Part shown: one piece after another, positions 7,007-16,809 of the stretch | How the letters are laid out: every line of letters starts with the position of its first letter | Numbering within the stretch: the stretch's first letter is position 1 | NCBI GenBank assembly: GCA_023369685.1 | Contig: SACZ01000003.1 | Coordinates: 334,818 to 398,817 of the forward strand | Source of the DNA: Prolixibacteraceae bacterium JC049 | GTDB lineage: Bacteria; Bacteroidota; Bacteroidia; Bacteroidales; Prolixibacteraceae | DNA: 64,000 bases | Direction: 5' to 3' | Notes under the pieces: generated by a model | Told to the model about the DNA's origin: nothing | The model's database searches: none | What the model saw: the letters and a program-made list of their open reading frames with translations, nothing else | Translations under genes and position numbers: made by a program

Positions 7007-7993
7007 CTATTTCTTGTTTGAGAAATACTTCATGAACTGAGCACGTTCATACATAGCTGGATTTTTGATGCGTCCGTAGCTCAATTTACCTCTGAAATCG
7101 GCAAGAGAAGTGTAATCCCACTTACCCATAAAGTTTTCTAGGTCGGTTAAGATCTCTTTTACCACAGGAGCTCCATTTTTGTACAATGTAGAACACAGCT
7201 GTACCACTTGTGCACCAGCCAAAAGCTGTTTCAATACGCCGTTCCCGTCATGAATTCCGGTAGATGCAGCAATGTCAATATTAGGAACTGCAGAGCTAAT
7301 CATACCTGTCCAACGCAATGAACGACGAATATCTGTAGGAGAACTGAAAACTTCAGATGAAGTAATTTCAAGATTTTCCACATCGATATCTGGTTCGTAG
7401 AAACGGTTGAACATTACCACGCCGTTGGCTCCATTAGCATATAGCTTATCGGCCATGGCTACGATATTGGTAAAGTAGAATCCAATTTTGATAGCAACAG
7501 GAACATTCACATGCTTTTTTACTTCGTTTAGCACGTTAATGTATGTCATTTCCAACTCATCCGACTTCTCGTTTGCTTCGGTTGGTACCACAAAAACATT
7601 TAATTCCAAAGCATCGGCTCCAGCTTCCACTAGGTCTTTAGCAAATGTTACCCATTCGGTAGCAGAAACACAGTTGATGCTTGCAATAATTGGTACATCC
7701 ACTGCTGCTTTGGCATCTTTCACCAATTGCAAGTAATGTTGTAGCGTATTATCGCGGGTATACACCTTGATATAATCTTCAGCTTCCGGGTAGCTAGTAT
7801 AATGTTGGTTGTATAAAATGTTGCTTATTTCGTTGTTGATTTGCTCTTCGAAAATAGATTTTAGAACGATTGCTCCTACGCCATTATCGGCCAACTCTTT
7901 GATTTTATCAACCGAGTTGGTTAAGCCTGAACTAGCAGCAACGATAGGATTCTTCAATTTTAATCCTAAATATGTAGTTTCTAAATTTGCCAT
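7007..7993 (-). CDS. Dihydroorotate dehydrogenase-like flavoprotein
   Basis: This 328-residue TIM-barrel protein resembles dihydroorotate dehydrogenase: LGLKLKNPIVAASSGLTNSVDKI at the N-terminus, PIIASINCVSATEWV, VPVAIKIGFYFTNI, GANGVVMFNRF and IAASTGIHDGNGVLKQLLAGAQVVQL (FMN-phosphate binding). It belongs to the DHOD-like subgroup typical of Bacteroidota, and whether it oxidises dihydroorotate is not settled by sequence. The ATG at 7993 is preferred over an upstream TTG (8014). A TATTTTTG promoter box at 8024-8017 would place the transcription start at or past that TTG. Confidence 0.9.
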   Translation of the reverse strand: MANLETTYLGLKLKNPIVAASSGLTNSVDKIKELADNGVGAIVLKSIFEEQINNEISNILYNQHYTSYPEAEDYIKVYTRDNTLQHYLQLVKDAKAAVDVPIIASINCVSATEWVTFAKDLVEAGADALELNVFVVPTEANEKSDELEMTYINVLNEVKKHVNVPVAIKIGFYFTNIVAMADKLYANGANGVVMFNRFYEPDIDVENLEITSSEVFSSPTDIRRSLRWTGMISSAVPNIDIAASTGIHDGNGVLKQLLAGAQVVQLCSTLYKNGAPVVKEILTDLENFMGKWDYTSLADFRGKLSYGRIKNPAMYERAQFMKYFSNKK

Positions 7994-8016
7994 AAGTATC
8001 TTCTTTTGTTCCAATT

Positions 8017-8024
8017 CAAAAATA
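8017..8024 (-). promoter_or_regulatory. Bacteroidota -7 box (TAnnTTTG) for the DHOD-like gene
   Basis: TATTTTTG on the minus strand, 23 nt before the ATG at 7993, matches the sigma-ABfr -7 consensus TAnnTTTG. No clear -33 TTG was identified. Confidence 0.45.
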
Positions 8025-8157
8025 TCGGTTTTTAGCCGAATTACAAATGTTTGTCACATCTTTAACGACATGTTGTAAAGCTTCAAAAATGTAGTGAACA
8101 ACTTGTCTCTTATTTTATGGTCTGATAATCTGAATCTCCAGAAATCAGTCTCATCAT

Positions 8158-10974
8158 TTACATCAATTTCTCTTTTAAATAACTTCCGGTATAGGAGTCT
8201 TTTATTTTCATAAGTTCTTCTGGTGTTGTTGCTCCAACCAAATGACCTCCTTTATCTCCTCCTTCGGCTCCTAAATCGATTATCCAGTCGGCTGTTTTAA
8301 TAACGTCCAGGTTGTGTTCAATTACCAAAATAGAGTGACCGCGTTCAATGAGTGCATCAAACGATTTCAATAGCTTTCGGATATCGGCAAAATGGAGTCC
8401 TGTTGTTGGCTCATCGAATATAAACAGGGTAGGAGCGTCCTTTTCTTTCGCTAAAAATGATGCCAGTTTTACACGCTGACTTTCACCACCTGATAGCGTG
8501 CTGGAAGCTTGCCCTAATTTTACGTATCCCAGACCAACATCCTGTAGTGGTTTCAGTTTCTTTGCAATTTTCTTTTCAGTACTACTCTTTTTTCCTGAAA
8601 ATAGATCGATAGCTTGATTCACTGTTAGTTCAAGTATGTCGAAAATGCTTTTTCCTTCGTATTGAATTTCAAGTGTATCTTTCTTGAAGCGTTTCCCGCC
8701 GCACGACTCACACACCAATTTCACATCGGCCATAAACTGCATTTCAACAGTAATCTCTCCTTCTCCCTGACATTCGTCACATCTTCCTCCATCGACATTG
8801 AATGAGAAGTGAGCTGGTTTTAAGCCCATGTATTTAGCGGCTTGTTGGTCGGCAAACAGTTTGCGAATTTCGTCGTAAGCTTTCAGGTAAGTTACCGGAT
8901 TGGAACGACTAGACTTGCCAATCGGATTCTGATCGACAAACTCAACAGCTTGAATCAAATGCATATCGCCTTCAATACGATCGTGAATTCCTGTTTTCTC
9001 ACCGTAACCACCAAAGCGTTTGGCTAAAGCAGGATACAGCACTTTGCTAATAAGTGACGACTTTCCTGAACCGCTGACACCAGTTACTACGGTCATCGTA
9101 TTCAGAGGCAGTCTTACCGACACATTTTTCAGGTTATTTTCGCGAGCTCCCTTAATTTCAATGAAATTATTCCACGATCGACGCAGCGAAGGAACAGCAA
9201 TTACTTCCTTGCCAGTAAGGAATTTACCCGTTAAGCTCTCTTCGTCGTTTTCCATTTCCTTGTGAGTGCCCTGAAAAACAACCTCTCCACCATGATAACC
9301 TGCACCAGGACCTATGTCAATAACTTCGTCGGCAGCACGGATAATATCTTCATCGTGTTCAACTACCACAACAGTATTGCCAAGTTGTTGTAGTTTACGT
9401 AGTACTTTTATCAGTCGTTCTGTATCGCGAGAGTGTAATCCAATACTCGGTTCATCGAGAATGTACATAGAGCCCACCAAACTACTTCCCAGTGATGTGG
9501 CTAAGTTAATGCGTTGCGACTCTCCCCCCGAAAGAGTATTGGATAATCGGTTTAATGTAAGATACCCTAATCCAACATCGCTTAAGAACTCAATACGGTT
9601 ATTAATCTCTTTTAGTAGTCGTTCTGCAATTTCCTGTTCGTGCTGATTCAAATCCAACGATAGAAAGAATTGTTGAAGATCAAGAATAGGCATTAATACC
9701 AGTTCCTGAATAGATTTCCCACCTATTTTAACATAGCCGGCTTCTTTCTTTAATCTTGAACCATTGCACTCGGGACATATTGTTTTACCGCGATAACGAG
9801 ATAACATTACGCGGTATTGAATTTTATAAGTTTGCTCTTCCAGATGTTTGAAAAAAGCATTTAACCCTTCAAAATGGCTATTGCCTTTCCAAAGTAGTTG
9901 GCGTTGCACCTCAGTTAAATCGTAATAAGGAGTATGAATAGGGAAATCGAATTGCTCAGCCGAAAAGATGAGTTCGTTTTTCCACTTAGACATCTTTTCT
10001 CCTTTCCAACAAGCAATGGCATCCTGATAAATGGAAAGCGATTTGTTGGGAATCACCAAATCTTCATCAATCCCGATAACTCTTCCATAGCCTTCGCAGG
10101 CAGGGCAGGCTCCTACCGGATTGTTGAAACTAAATGTATGAAGAGTTGGTTCTTCAAATTCAATCCCATCAGCTTCAAATCGGTTAGAAAAATATTCGAT
10201 TATTTCTTGTTCGGCTAAAACTTTTACAACAGCTTCGCCATGTCCTTCGTAGAACGCAGTTTGAACAGAGTCGGCCATTCTACTTTGTGTGTCTTCGTCA
10301 TCTTTAACCACCACGCGGTCGATGATTAAGAAAAGATCTTTGGCCGAATTCATCTCTTCTTCCGAAACAGCATCGATGCGTTTCATGGAGCCGTCTATCT
10401 CAATGCGGCTAAAACCTTGCTGTGCCAATAATTGAAATTCATCAAATGTCGATCGGCCATTGCGAGGTTCAATTCTTGCCAAAATAAGTGCTTTGGTTCC
10501 ATTCTCGAAATTGCATAAGAAATTAACCACATCGCTTACATGGTGTCTTCTTACTACAGTTCCCGATACAGGAGAAATGGTTTGTCCAATTCGGGCAAAA
10601 AGTAACTTTAAGTAATCGTAAATCTCAGTTGATGTTCCAACAGTAGAACGAGGATTTCGCGTATTTACCTTTTGTTCGATAGCAATTGCAGGTGGAATAC
10701 CTTTGATAAAGTCAACTTCAGGCTTATTTATTCGGCCTAAGAACTGACGAGCATAGGAAGAAAGACTCTCTACATACCTACGCTGTCCTTCGGCATAAAG
10801 AGTATCGAAAGCCAATGAAGATTTACCAGAACCCGATAAGCCAGTTATTACAACTAGTTTATTTCTAGGGATTTTTAACTCGATGTTTTTAAGGTTATGG
10901 ACACGTGCCCCCTTTATATGAATATATTTATCTTTAGTCGTATTTACGCTCATCGAACAATTTTTTTCTTTCAT
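8158..10974 (-). CDS. uvrA: Excinuclease ABC subunit A
   Basis: This 938-residue protein is UvrA, the damage-sensing ABC ATPase of nucleotide excision repair. It shows two Walker A motifs ([14 protein letters not shown] near residue 47, [14 protein letters not shown] in the second half), two ABC signatures ([24 protein letters not shown]) and Walker B DEPSIGLH and DEPTTGLH. It also has the zinc modules ([29 protein letters not shown] with CESCGGKRF). The length is normal for the family. A second in-frame ATG seven codons downstream (10953) gives the more typical start [24 protein letters not shown] and may be the true start. It is divergent from an ECF sigma gene and apparently monocistronic. 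Confidence 0.98.
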   Translation of the reverse strand: MKEKNCSMSVNTTKDKYIHIKGARVHNLKNIELKIPRNKLVVITGLSGSGKSSLAFDTLYAEGQRRYVESLSSYARQFLGRINKPEVDFIKGIPPAIAIEQKVNTRNPRSTVGTSTEIYDYLKLLFARIGQTISPVSGTVVRRHHVSDVVNFLCNFENGTKALILARIEPRNGRSTFDEFQLLAQQGFSRIEIDGSMKRIDAVSEEEMNSAKDLFLIIDRVVVKDDEDTQSRMADSVQTAFYEGHGEAVVKVLAEQEIIEYFSNRFEADGIEFEEPTLHTFSFNNPVGACPACEGYGRVIGIDEDLVIPNKSLSIYQDAIACWKGEKMSKWKNELIFSAEQFDFPIHTPYYDLTEVQRQLLWKGNSHFEGLNAFFKHLEEQTYKIQYRVMLSRYRGKTICPECNGSRLKKEAGYVKIGGKSIQELVLMPILDLQQFFLSLDLNQHEQEIAERLLKEINNRIEFLSDVGLGYLTLNRLSNTLSGGESQRINLATSLGSSLVGSMYILDEPSIGLHSRDTERLIKVLRKLQQLGNTVVVVEHDEDIIRAADEVIDIGPGAGYHGGEVVFQGTHKEMENDEESLTGKFLTGKEVIAVPSLRRSWNNFIEIKGARENNLKNVSVRLPLNTMTVVTGVSGSGKSSLISKVLYPALAKRFGGYGEKTGIHDRIEGDMHLIQAVEFVDQNPIGKSSRSNPVTYLKAYDEIRKLFADQQAAKYMGLKPAHFSFNVDGGRCDECQGEGEITVEMQFMADVKLVCESCGGKRFKKDTLEIQYEGKSIFDILELTVNQAIDLFSGKKSSTEKKIAKKLKPLQDVGLGYVKLGQASSTLSGGESQRVKLASFLAKEKDAPTLFIFDEPTTGLHFADIRKLLKSFDALIERGHSILVIEHNLDVIKTADWIIDLGAEGGDKGGHLVGATTPEELMKIKDSYTGSYLKEKLM

Positions 10975-11087
10975 TTCCGTTAAAATAGACAGATAATCAC
11001 AGGAAATTGTTATTTTAGCAGAGCAAAAATAAGAATATTATTTACTCACATTAAAAAACACGGAGGAGATTGCCTATAGAACACCTT

Positions 11088-11095
11088 TACTTTTG
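11088..11095 (+). promoter_or_regulatory. Bacteroidota -7 box upstream of an ECF sigma gene
   Basis: TACTTTTG matches TAnnTTTG and lies 19 nt before the ATG at 11115. A TTG at 11070-11072 is a candidate -33 element with a slightly short spacer. Confidence 0.45.
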
Positions 11096-11114
11096 TTGAA
11101 TTAAACATAGAGTA

Positions 11115-11708
11115 ATGGATAACAGAAAGATGCTGTGCGACAATGAGCTCGTACAACAATTTGTGTGTGGTGATCATTCAGCGATTGAAACCCTAATCAA
11201 TCGTCATAAGAATCGAGTATATACATATATTGTGTTGATTGTAAAGAATCAACATCTAGCCGAAGATATTTTTCAGGATACATTTATGAAAGTGATCAAC
11301 TCGTTGAAACGAGGTAGATATGTTGAAAATGGAAAGTTTGTTTCATGGGTCATTCGTATTGCTCACAACCTGATAATTGATCATTTTAGAAAAGAAAAGC
11401 ATTTAAATACTATATCGAATGATGATACAGAGTATGATCTTTTCAATTCATCGAAATTCTCGGATATTAATGCCGAAGATGCATTGGTACATACTCAGAT
11501 TACTAAAGATGTAAAAGAATTGGTAAACCGACTTCCATTGGAACAACGCGAGGTTGTTGTGATGCGTCATTATATGGAATTAAGCTTTAAAGAGATTGCT
11601 GATCAGACCGGAGTTAGCATCAATACTGCTTTAGGGCGTATGCGATATGCATTGATAAATATGCGCAGAATGATTGAAGAGAAAAATATGAATTTAAATC
11701 TGGTGTAA
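11115..11708 (+). CDS. RpoE-like ECF sigma factor
   Basis: This 197-residue ECF sigma factor has region 2 at about residues 12-95 (LINRHKNRVYTYIVLIVKNQHLAEDIFQDTFMKV, then FVSWVIRIAHNLIIDHFRKEK). Region 4 lies at about 135-190 (LPLEQREVVVMRHYMELSFKEIADQTGVSINTALGRMRYAL). Its promoter box is of the housekeeping TAnnTTTG type, unlike the autoregulated sigma gene at 1172. It is followed by a small conserved soluble protein, not by a recognisable anti-sigma factor. This gene pair is commonly seen as a unit in Bacteroidales (recollection, not verified here). Confidence 0.93.
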   Translation: MDNRKMLCDNELVQQFVCGDHSAIETLINRHKNRVYTYIVLIVKNQHLAEDIFQDTFMKVINSLKRGRYVENGKFVSWVIRIAHNLIIDHFRKEKHLNTISNDDTEYDLFNSSKFSDINAEDALVHTQITKDVKELVNRLPLEQREVVVMRHYMELSFKEIADQTGVSINTALGRMRYALINMRRMIEEKNMNLNLV

Positions 11709-11777
11709 ATTTTTTAATCGATATACAATATTCTTTTTCATAGGTCGTTATTCATTCAGAAACAGCAAAACAAAAAG

Positions 11778-12014
11778 ATGCCTATGAAAAAAAACTTTAC
11801 ACTGTTTATACATCAAAATGATTTAGAGGCCGGGGAAAATTGTGAGGTGATGTTTAATACGAACGAAAGAGAGATTGAGCAGACGTTAGCTCAATTGAAA
11901 AACACCGAAATTGAAGCGCCCCAAACAGCTATTAATCAAATTTTGGGATATGCAAGCGCATTGCAAGTTTTCAATTCGGCGCAAATAGGGAAATTGGAAG
12001 TATTATCGAATTAA
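11778..12014 (+). CDS. Small soluble protein downstream of the ECF sigma gene
   Basis: This 78-residue protein (MPMKKNFTLFIHQNDLEAGENCEV...) has no signal peptide or membrane segment. It is mildly acidic and ends in a predicted helical stretch (INQILGYASALQVFNSAQIGKLEVL). An internal Met two codons in is an alternative start. It lies 69 nt after the sigma gene and ends just before a strong terminator, so the two probably share a transcript. A regulatory partnership with the sigma factor is possible but only by position. No family is recognised. Confidence 0.65.
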   Translation: MPMKKNFTLFIHQNDLEAGENCEVMFNTNEREIEQTLAQLKNTEIEAPQTAINQILGYASALQVFNSAQIGKLEVLSN

Positions 12015-12074
12015 GATTCTTTGAGGACTTTTCAGTATAATTCCGAAGTCTTCTCTTATATTTTCAAGTGCAAG

Positions 12075-12109
12075 AAAAAACGACGAACCCATAGGGTAAG
12101 TCGTTTTTT
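12075..12109. terminator. Strong bidirectional terminator
   Basis: The stem AAAAAACGAC/GTCGTTTTTT has an inner ACCC/GGGT pairing and T7 on the plus strand (A6 at the other side). It separates the sigma-associated gene from the convergent murB. Confidence 0.85.
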
Positions 12110-12141
12110 TATATCCTAAAATTCAGAATTGAATTATCTTA

Positions 12142-13164
12142 TTATTTCTTTCCAACAATAATTACTTCCGGGTACAACTCAATATTGAATTTCTTTTTTA
12201 CCGATAGTTGAATTTCACAGGCTAAGCGTGCAATTTCTTCTCCTGTAGCATTGCCATGGTTAACTAAAACCAAAGCTTGTTTATCATGAACTCCTGCATC
12301 TCCTTTTCGGTAGCCCTTCCATCCACATTGGTCGATTAACCAACCAGCTGCCACTTTAAACTCATTTTCTGATAATTTAAACGATGGCATTTTCGGATGA
12401 TTGCTAATTAATTCAGAGTATTGAATCGCATCAACTACGGGATTCATAAAGAAACTTCCACCGCTACCAATTTTTGTTGGAGCAGGCAGTTTTTCATCGC
12501 GTATCTCAATAATGGCTTTGCGAATATTTTTCAAAGAAATTTCTCCGAGCTTCTCTACAGCATCTTTTACCGCACCATATTCTAAGTTGAAAATGGGTTC
12601 TTTAGCCAATTTAAAAACAACTGAAGTAACAACTCCTTGGTCTCTCAATTCATTTTTGAAGATACTTTGGCGATAGCCAAATTGACATTCGGGATTGGTT
12701 AGCTGACGTCGCTCACCGCTGAACATTACCAGGTTAACTTCATGGATAACATCGGCTGCTTCGGCACCATATGCCCCAATGTTTTGAACAGGAGTAGCTC
12801 CTATATTTCCGGGAATAGCAGATAGGTTTTCCATGCCTCCCCAACCTTCATTCACAGCATATTCAACTAAATCATCCCATATTACTCCAGCGCCCGCTTC
12901 GATATAAACCCATTGGTGATCTTCGCCTAAAACCCGAATGCCGGGAATAGCAGGGTGAAGAACAATGCCATCAAAATCGGAAATAAACAGGTAATTGCTA
13001 CCACCTCCCAGAATTAGTTTGTTTAATTCGGTAAATGATTCATTGGCTTTTATGAATTCCACCAACTCTTCCGATTCGGTAAATTCAAAGTAATATTTGG
13101 TTTTTGCTTCAACACCAAAAGTGTTAAAACGTTTAAGAGAATAATCTTCTTGAAATCGTATCAT
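12142..13164 (-). CDS. murB: UDP-N-acetylmuramate dehydrogenase
   Basis: This 340-residue protein is type I MurB, the FAD enzyme that reduces UDP-GlcNAc-enolpyruvate to UDP-MurNAc in peptidoglycan synthesis. Signatures are SLKRFNTFGVEAK (residues 9-21), the FAD-binding GGGSNYLF (about 53-60), NLSAIPGNIGATPVQNIGAYG (about 114-134), the catalytic Ser motif GSGGSFFMNP (about 229-238), and the C-terminal YPEVIIVG carrying the catalytic Glu. A TATCTTTG promoter box lies 20 nt upstream. It is divergent from a glycosyltransferase. Confidence 0.97.
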   Translation of the reverse strand: MIRFQEDYSLKRFNTFGVEAKTKYYFEFTESEELVEFIKANESFTELNKLILGGGSNYLFISDFDGIVLHPAIPGIRVLGEDHQWVYIEAGAGVIWDDLVEYAVNEGWGGMENLSAIPGNIGATPVQNIGAYGAEAADVIHEVNLVMFSGERRQLTNPECQFGYRQSIFKNELRDQGVVTSVVFKLAKEPIFNLEYGAVKDAVEKLGEISLKNIRKAIIEIRDEKLPAPTKIGSGGSFFMNPVVDAIQYSELISNHPKMPSFKLSENEFKVAAGWLIDQCGWKGYRKGDAGVHDKQALVLVNHGNATGEEIARLACEIQLSVKKKFNIELYPEVIIVGKK

Positions 13165-13184
13165 GTACTTTTTTCTGTTTTCAA

Positions 13185-13192
13185 CAAAGATA
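13185..13192 (-). promoter_or_regulatory. Bacteroidota -7 box for murB
   Basis: TATCTTTG on the minus strand matches TAnnTTTG and lies 20 nt before the murB ATG. Confidence 0.5.
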
Positions 13193-13264
13193 GAGCTAAT
13201 AACCAGAATTCAGGTTAATAATTTCTTCGCTTTTATATGGTGTTAAAATAACTCTCAAAATCGA

Positions 13265-13272
13265 TATATTTG
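13265..13272 (+). promoter_or_regulatory. Bacteroidota -7 box for the glycosyltransferase gene
   Basis: TATATTTG matches TAnnTTTG but ends only 5 nt before the ATG at 13278. The transcript would be leaderless or nearly so. Confidence 0.4.
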
Positions 13273-13277
13273 TAAAT

Positions 13278-14399
13278 ATGAAGGGAGAAGTAAAGAAAAT
13301 TCATTTGGCTGTTACCAACGATCTGGTAAGCGATAACCGGGTACATAAAATTGCTGCATCGTTGTTGGCAATGGGCTTCGAGGTACATTTGACAGGACGA
13401 AAGCTGCGTAATAGTCCGGAGCTGCCCAAGCGCTTTTATAACATCAAAAGAATGAAACTTCTGTTCAATAAGGGACCTCTTTTTTATGCAGAATATAATC
13501 TTCGATTGTTTTTTCGATTAGTCTTTTCCGATTACGATGTAATGGTAGCCAACGATTTGGATACGCTTGGAGCATGTGCGGCAGTAAAGCAATTTCGGAA
13601 AATTCACTTGGTGTATGATAGTCACGAGCTTTTTACCGAAGTTCCCGAACTGATCAACCGCCCGAAAGTGCAGCGTTTTTGGAGTAGAATAGAGCGCTGG
13701 GCTATGCCTAAGGTGGATATGGCTTATACAGTATGTCAATCCATTGCGAAATTTTATCAGAAGAAATACGGGATTCATTTCAGAGTGGTTAGAAATTTGC
13801 CTGTGCCCCACCAGGTGGCTCATACTCCTGAAGCTTTCCATATTGATAATGGGGAGAAAAAAGTGATCCTTTATCAGGGAGCATTGAATGTTGGGAGAGG
13901 ATTGGAAAAGGCTATTTCTGCAATGAAATGGATTGATAATGCTAAACTATATATTGCCGGAGCAGGAGATATTGAGGAGGAGTTGAAGCAGTTGACCCAG
14001 GAAAAGAACTTGTCAGAAAAGGTAGAATTCTTAAGAAGATTCCCGGTTGAGGAGTTGCGTTACATTACTCAACAGGCCGATTTAGGAATATCGTTAGAAG
14101 AAGATCGGGGGTTGAATTATAGATATGCATTGCCCAATAAAATATTCGACTACATTCAGTCTGAAGTACCTGTTTTGTGTTCTGATTTGCCGGAAATGCA
14201 ACAAGTAATAACGAATTACAAAGTTGGCGGAATAATTAGTCATTCGTCTACCGAAGAAGAGTTGGCCAAGGCTATGAAGGAGATTTTGGTAAATGGAGGA
14301 CATTATAGACCGGCATTGAAACAGGCAGCCAAAGAGCTTACTTGGCAGAATGAATCTAAAGAGTTAGAAAAGATATATTCTCTGTTCCTTTTGCATTGA
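13278..14399 (+). CDS. GT4-type glycosyltransferase (GT-B fold)
   Basis: This 373-residue protein has the two Rossmann halves of GT-B glycosyltransferases. The acceptor half (about 1-175) has VTNDLVSDNRVHKIAASLLAMGFEVHLTG and LVYDSHELFTEVPEL. The donor half (about 185-360) has VILYQGALNVGRGLEKAI, AKLYIAGAGDIEEEL, LGISLEEDRGLNYRYALPNKIFDYI and VLCSDLPEMQQVI. The YALPNKIFDYIQSEVPV segment is the usual sugar-nucleotide site of GT4 enzymes. Substrate cannot be told from sequence, though cell-surface glycan synthesis is likely. It stands alone between murB and the GH92 gene. Confidence 0.88.
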   Translation: MKGEVKKIHLAVTNDLVSDNRVHKIAASLLAMGFEVHLTGRKLRNSPELPKRFYNIKRMKLLFNKGPLFYAEYNLRLFFRLVFSDYDVMVANDLDTLGACAAVKQFRKIHLVYDSHELFTEVPELINRPKVQRFWSRIERWAMPKVDMAYTVCQSIAKFYQKKYGIHFRVVRNLPVPHQVAHTPEAFHIDNGEKKVILYQGALNVGRGLEKAISAMKWIDNAKLYIAGAGDIEEELKQLTQEKNLSEKVEFLRRFPVEELRYITQQADLGISLEEDRGLNYRYALPNKIFDYIQSEVPVLCSDLPEMQQVITNYKVGGIISHSSTEEELAKAMKEILVNGGHYRPALKQAAKELTWQNESKELEKIYSLFLLH

Positions 14400-14417
14400 T
14401 TAGGCCTTTGCAATTTG

Positions 14418-14425
14418 TAACTTTG
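14418..14425 (+). promoter_or_regulatory. Bacteroidota -7 box for the GH92 gene
   Basis: TAACTTTG matches TAnnTTTG. A TTG at 14396-14398 lies 19 nt upstream as a -33 element, and the 5' UTR would be about 25 nt. Confidence 0.5.
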
Positions 14426-14457
14426 TGAAAAATACAAACCAACCATAAATTATAAGT

Positions 14458-16668
14458 ATGAAACAACTGATTATTTCAGGATTAATTTGTGCATCACTTT
14501 TTAGCTGTGCTCCAAAAACGGAAGAGGGAACTCCTGCGCAGCAAAGCCTTACACAATATGTCGATCCGTTTATTGGAACAGCATATCATGGGCATACTTT
14601 TCCTGGTGCAGCTTTACCTTCGGGAATGATACAGCTAAGTCCGGATAATGGAACAAGTGGCTGGGACTGGTGTTCGGGGTATCACTATTCTGATAGCTTA
14701 ATTGCAGGATTTAGTCATTTGCATTTGAGTGGAACCGGAATTGGCGATTTGGCCGATATCTCGGTGATGCCAACCAATAAAGAGATTGCTGAAAAGCATT
14801 TCGAAGAAGGAAAATCGTTCTCTAATTTCTACCGCAGTAAATTTAACCACGATAACGAAGAGGCAACTCCGGGTTATTACCAGGTATTATTGGATGATGA
14901 CAATATCAATGTAGAATTATCGGTAACTGATCGAGTAGGCTTCCATCGTTATACATTCAACAATTCAAAGAACAAATCGATAATCTTCGACCTAGGATTC
15001 CATATAAACTGGGATAAACCATCGGAAACTTATATCAAAAAAGTAGCTGATGATATGGTGGTAGGTTACCGCTTTTCTAAGGGATGGGCTCCACTTCAGA
15101 AAGTATTCTTTGTGGCAAAGTTTTCACAACCATTTAGTCAGTTTCAAACTTTCTTTGCTAAAGAAGGAAAAGGACAATTCACTAAAGGTGTTTTAACGTT
15201 TGATGATAAAGCAAAGAACGAAATCCTAATGAAAGTGGCTATTTCATCGGCTAGTATTGAAGGGGCGATGAAGAACCTGAAAGCCGATAAAAATCAATGG
15301 AATTTCGAGCAGGTGGTAGAACTGGCCGATGCTACATGGGAAAAAGAGCTAAGTAGAATTACTGTTGAAACCGACAATGAGGATAACAAAACAGTATTCT
15401 ATACTTCATTGTATCACTCGCTTTTGGCTCCTTATCTGTTCTCTGATGTTGATGGAGGTTACAAAGGGTACGATAACAATACGCACTTTACAAAAGGTTA
15501 TAAGAAGTATACGGTACTTTCGTTGTGGGATACTTTTAGAGCATTGAAGCCTTTATTTACTATCATTAAACCTGAATTGACTAACAACATTGTAAAGAGT
15601 ATGTTGGATCAATATCAGGAGACAGGTTTACTTCCAGTATGGGAGTTAGTGGGTAACGAAAACAACTGTATGATTGGTTACCATGCTGTGCCTGTTGTTG
15701 CCGATGCTATTTTGAAAGGAATTGGCGATTTCGATGTGAACTTAGCTTATAAAGCGATGATTGCAAGCTCGATGTCGGATGTGGATGGCCTTGATTTATA
15801 TCGCAAATACAAATATATTCCTTCTGATAAAGTGAATGAGTCGGCATCGAAAACGTTGGCTTACAGTTACGACGACTGGTGTATTGCTCAAGTGGCTAAG
15901 AAACTAGGGAAAACTGCCGATTACGAGAAGTATATGGAGCGTTCGAAGTATTACAAGAACTTGTTCGATAAAGAAATTGGTTTTGTTAGAGGAAAGAAAG
16001 CCGATGGAAAATGGGCTACTCCTTTCGATCCTAAATTCTCGAAGCACCGTAAAGATTACTTCACAGAAGGTAACTCTTGGCAGTGGACATGGTTTGCGCC
16101 ACACGATATTGATGGTTTAACTGAATTGATGGGTGGAAAAGAGCCATTCTTGAAGAAGCTAGATCAACTGTTCAACGAAAGTTCAGAAATTAAAGGCGAT
16201 CATGCTTCCAGTGATATTACCGGACTTATTGGTCAGTATGCACATGGAAACGAGCCTAGTCACCATACCTCTTACATGTTTAACTTGGCCGGAGCACCTT
16301 GGCTGACACAGAAATATGTAAACGAGATTTTAACGACAATGTACACTCCTGAGCCAGACGGATTGTGTGGTAACGAAGATTGTGGACAGATGTCGGCTTG
16401 GTATGTATTCAGCTCTATGGGATTCTATCCGGCGAATGCAGCAAGTGGTGTTTATCAAATTGGTTCGCCGATGTTTGATAAAGCAACCATCAATTTGCCA
16501 AATGGAAAAACATTTACTGTTGAGGCTCCAAATGTATCTGACAAGAACATTTACGTTCAGTCTGCTACTCTTAATGGAAAGCCATTGAATGGAACAAGCA
16601 TTACTCACAAGCAGCTAAGTGAAGGAGGAAAACTGGTTCTTACAATGGGAAGTCAACCAAAGAAATAA
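14458..16668 (+). CDS. GH92 family alpha-1,2-mannosidase lipoprotein
   Basis: This 736-residue protein carries a lipoprotein signal (lipobox LFSC, Cys at 17) and then the full GH92 fold. The N-terminal beta-sandwich (about 35-270) has YVDPFIGTAYHGHTFPGAALP and SGYHYSDSLIAGFSHLHLSGTG. The (alpha/alpha)6 domain (about 290-720) has LSLWDTFRALKPL, LPVWELVGNENNCMIGYH, TEGNSWQWTWFAPHD, HGNEPSHHTSYMFN and GNEDCGQMSAWYVFSSMGFYP. GH92 enzymes are Ca2+-dependent inverting exo-mannosidases acting on N-glycans or mannans. It is not inside a SusCD locus here and has its own promoter and terminator. No T9SS domain follows. Confidence 0.95.
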   Translation: MKQLIISGLICASLFSCAPKTEEGTPAQQSLTQYVDPFIGTAYHGHTFPGAALPSGMIQLSPDNGTSGWDWCSGYHYSDSLIAGFSHLHLSGTGIGDLADISVMPTNKEIAEKHFEEGKSFSNFYRSKFNHDNEEATPGYYQVLLDDDNINVELSVTDRVGFHRYTFNNSKNKSIIFDLGFHINWDKPSETYIKKVADDMVVGYRFSKGWAPLQKVFFVAKFSQPFSQFQTFFAKEGKGQFTKGVLTFDDKAKNEILMKVAISSASIEGAMKNLKADKNQWNFEQVVELADATWEKELSRITVETDNEDNKTVFYTSLYHSLLAPYLFSDVDGGYKGYDNNTHFTKGYKKYTVLSLWDTFRALKPLFTIIKPELTNNIVKSMLDQYQETGLLPVWELVGNENNCMIGYHAVPVVADAILKGIGDFDVNLAYKAMIASSMSDVDGLDLYRKYKYIPSDKVNESASKTLAYSYDDWCIAQVAKKLGKTADYEKYMERSKYYKNLFDKEIGFVRGKKADGKWATPFDPKFSKHRKDYFTEGNSWQWTWFAPHDIDGLTELMGGKEPFLKKLDQLFNESSEIKGDHASSDITGLIGQYAHGNEPSHHTSYMFNLAGAPWLTQKYVNEILTTMYTPEPDGLCGNEDCGQMSAWYVFSSMGFYPANAASGVYQIGSPMFDKATINLPNGKTFTVEAPNVSDKNIYVQSATLNGKPLNGTSITHKQLSEGGKLVLTMGSQPKK

Positions 16669-16709
16669 GAAAAGCTATTCAGGTATAATACCTGATCGTT
16701 ATAAAATAA

Positions 16710-16744
16710 AAAGCTCGATAGGGATTTCCTGTCGAGCTTTTTTT
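16710..16744 (+). terminator. Terminator after the GH92 gene
   Basis: The stem AAAGCTCGA/TCGAGCTTT has an inner AGG/CCT pairing and is followed by a T-run of about seven. A second small hairpin (CAGGTA/TACCTG, 16680-16694) precedes it. Confidence 0.85.
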
Positions 16745-16809
16745 ATGGTGTAACTTAAGAGAAGTTATCTCCTTCAATTATTGATAATCATCCCTAAGTC
16801 AGTAAATCG

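Noticed and set aside
8842-10218. Several plus-strand frames opposite uvrA
   Set aside because: All lie within the UvrA coding region, which has complete, conserved motifs on the other strand.
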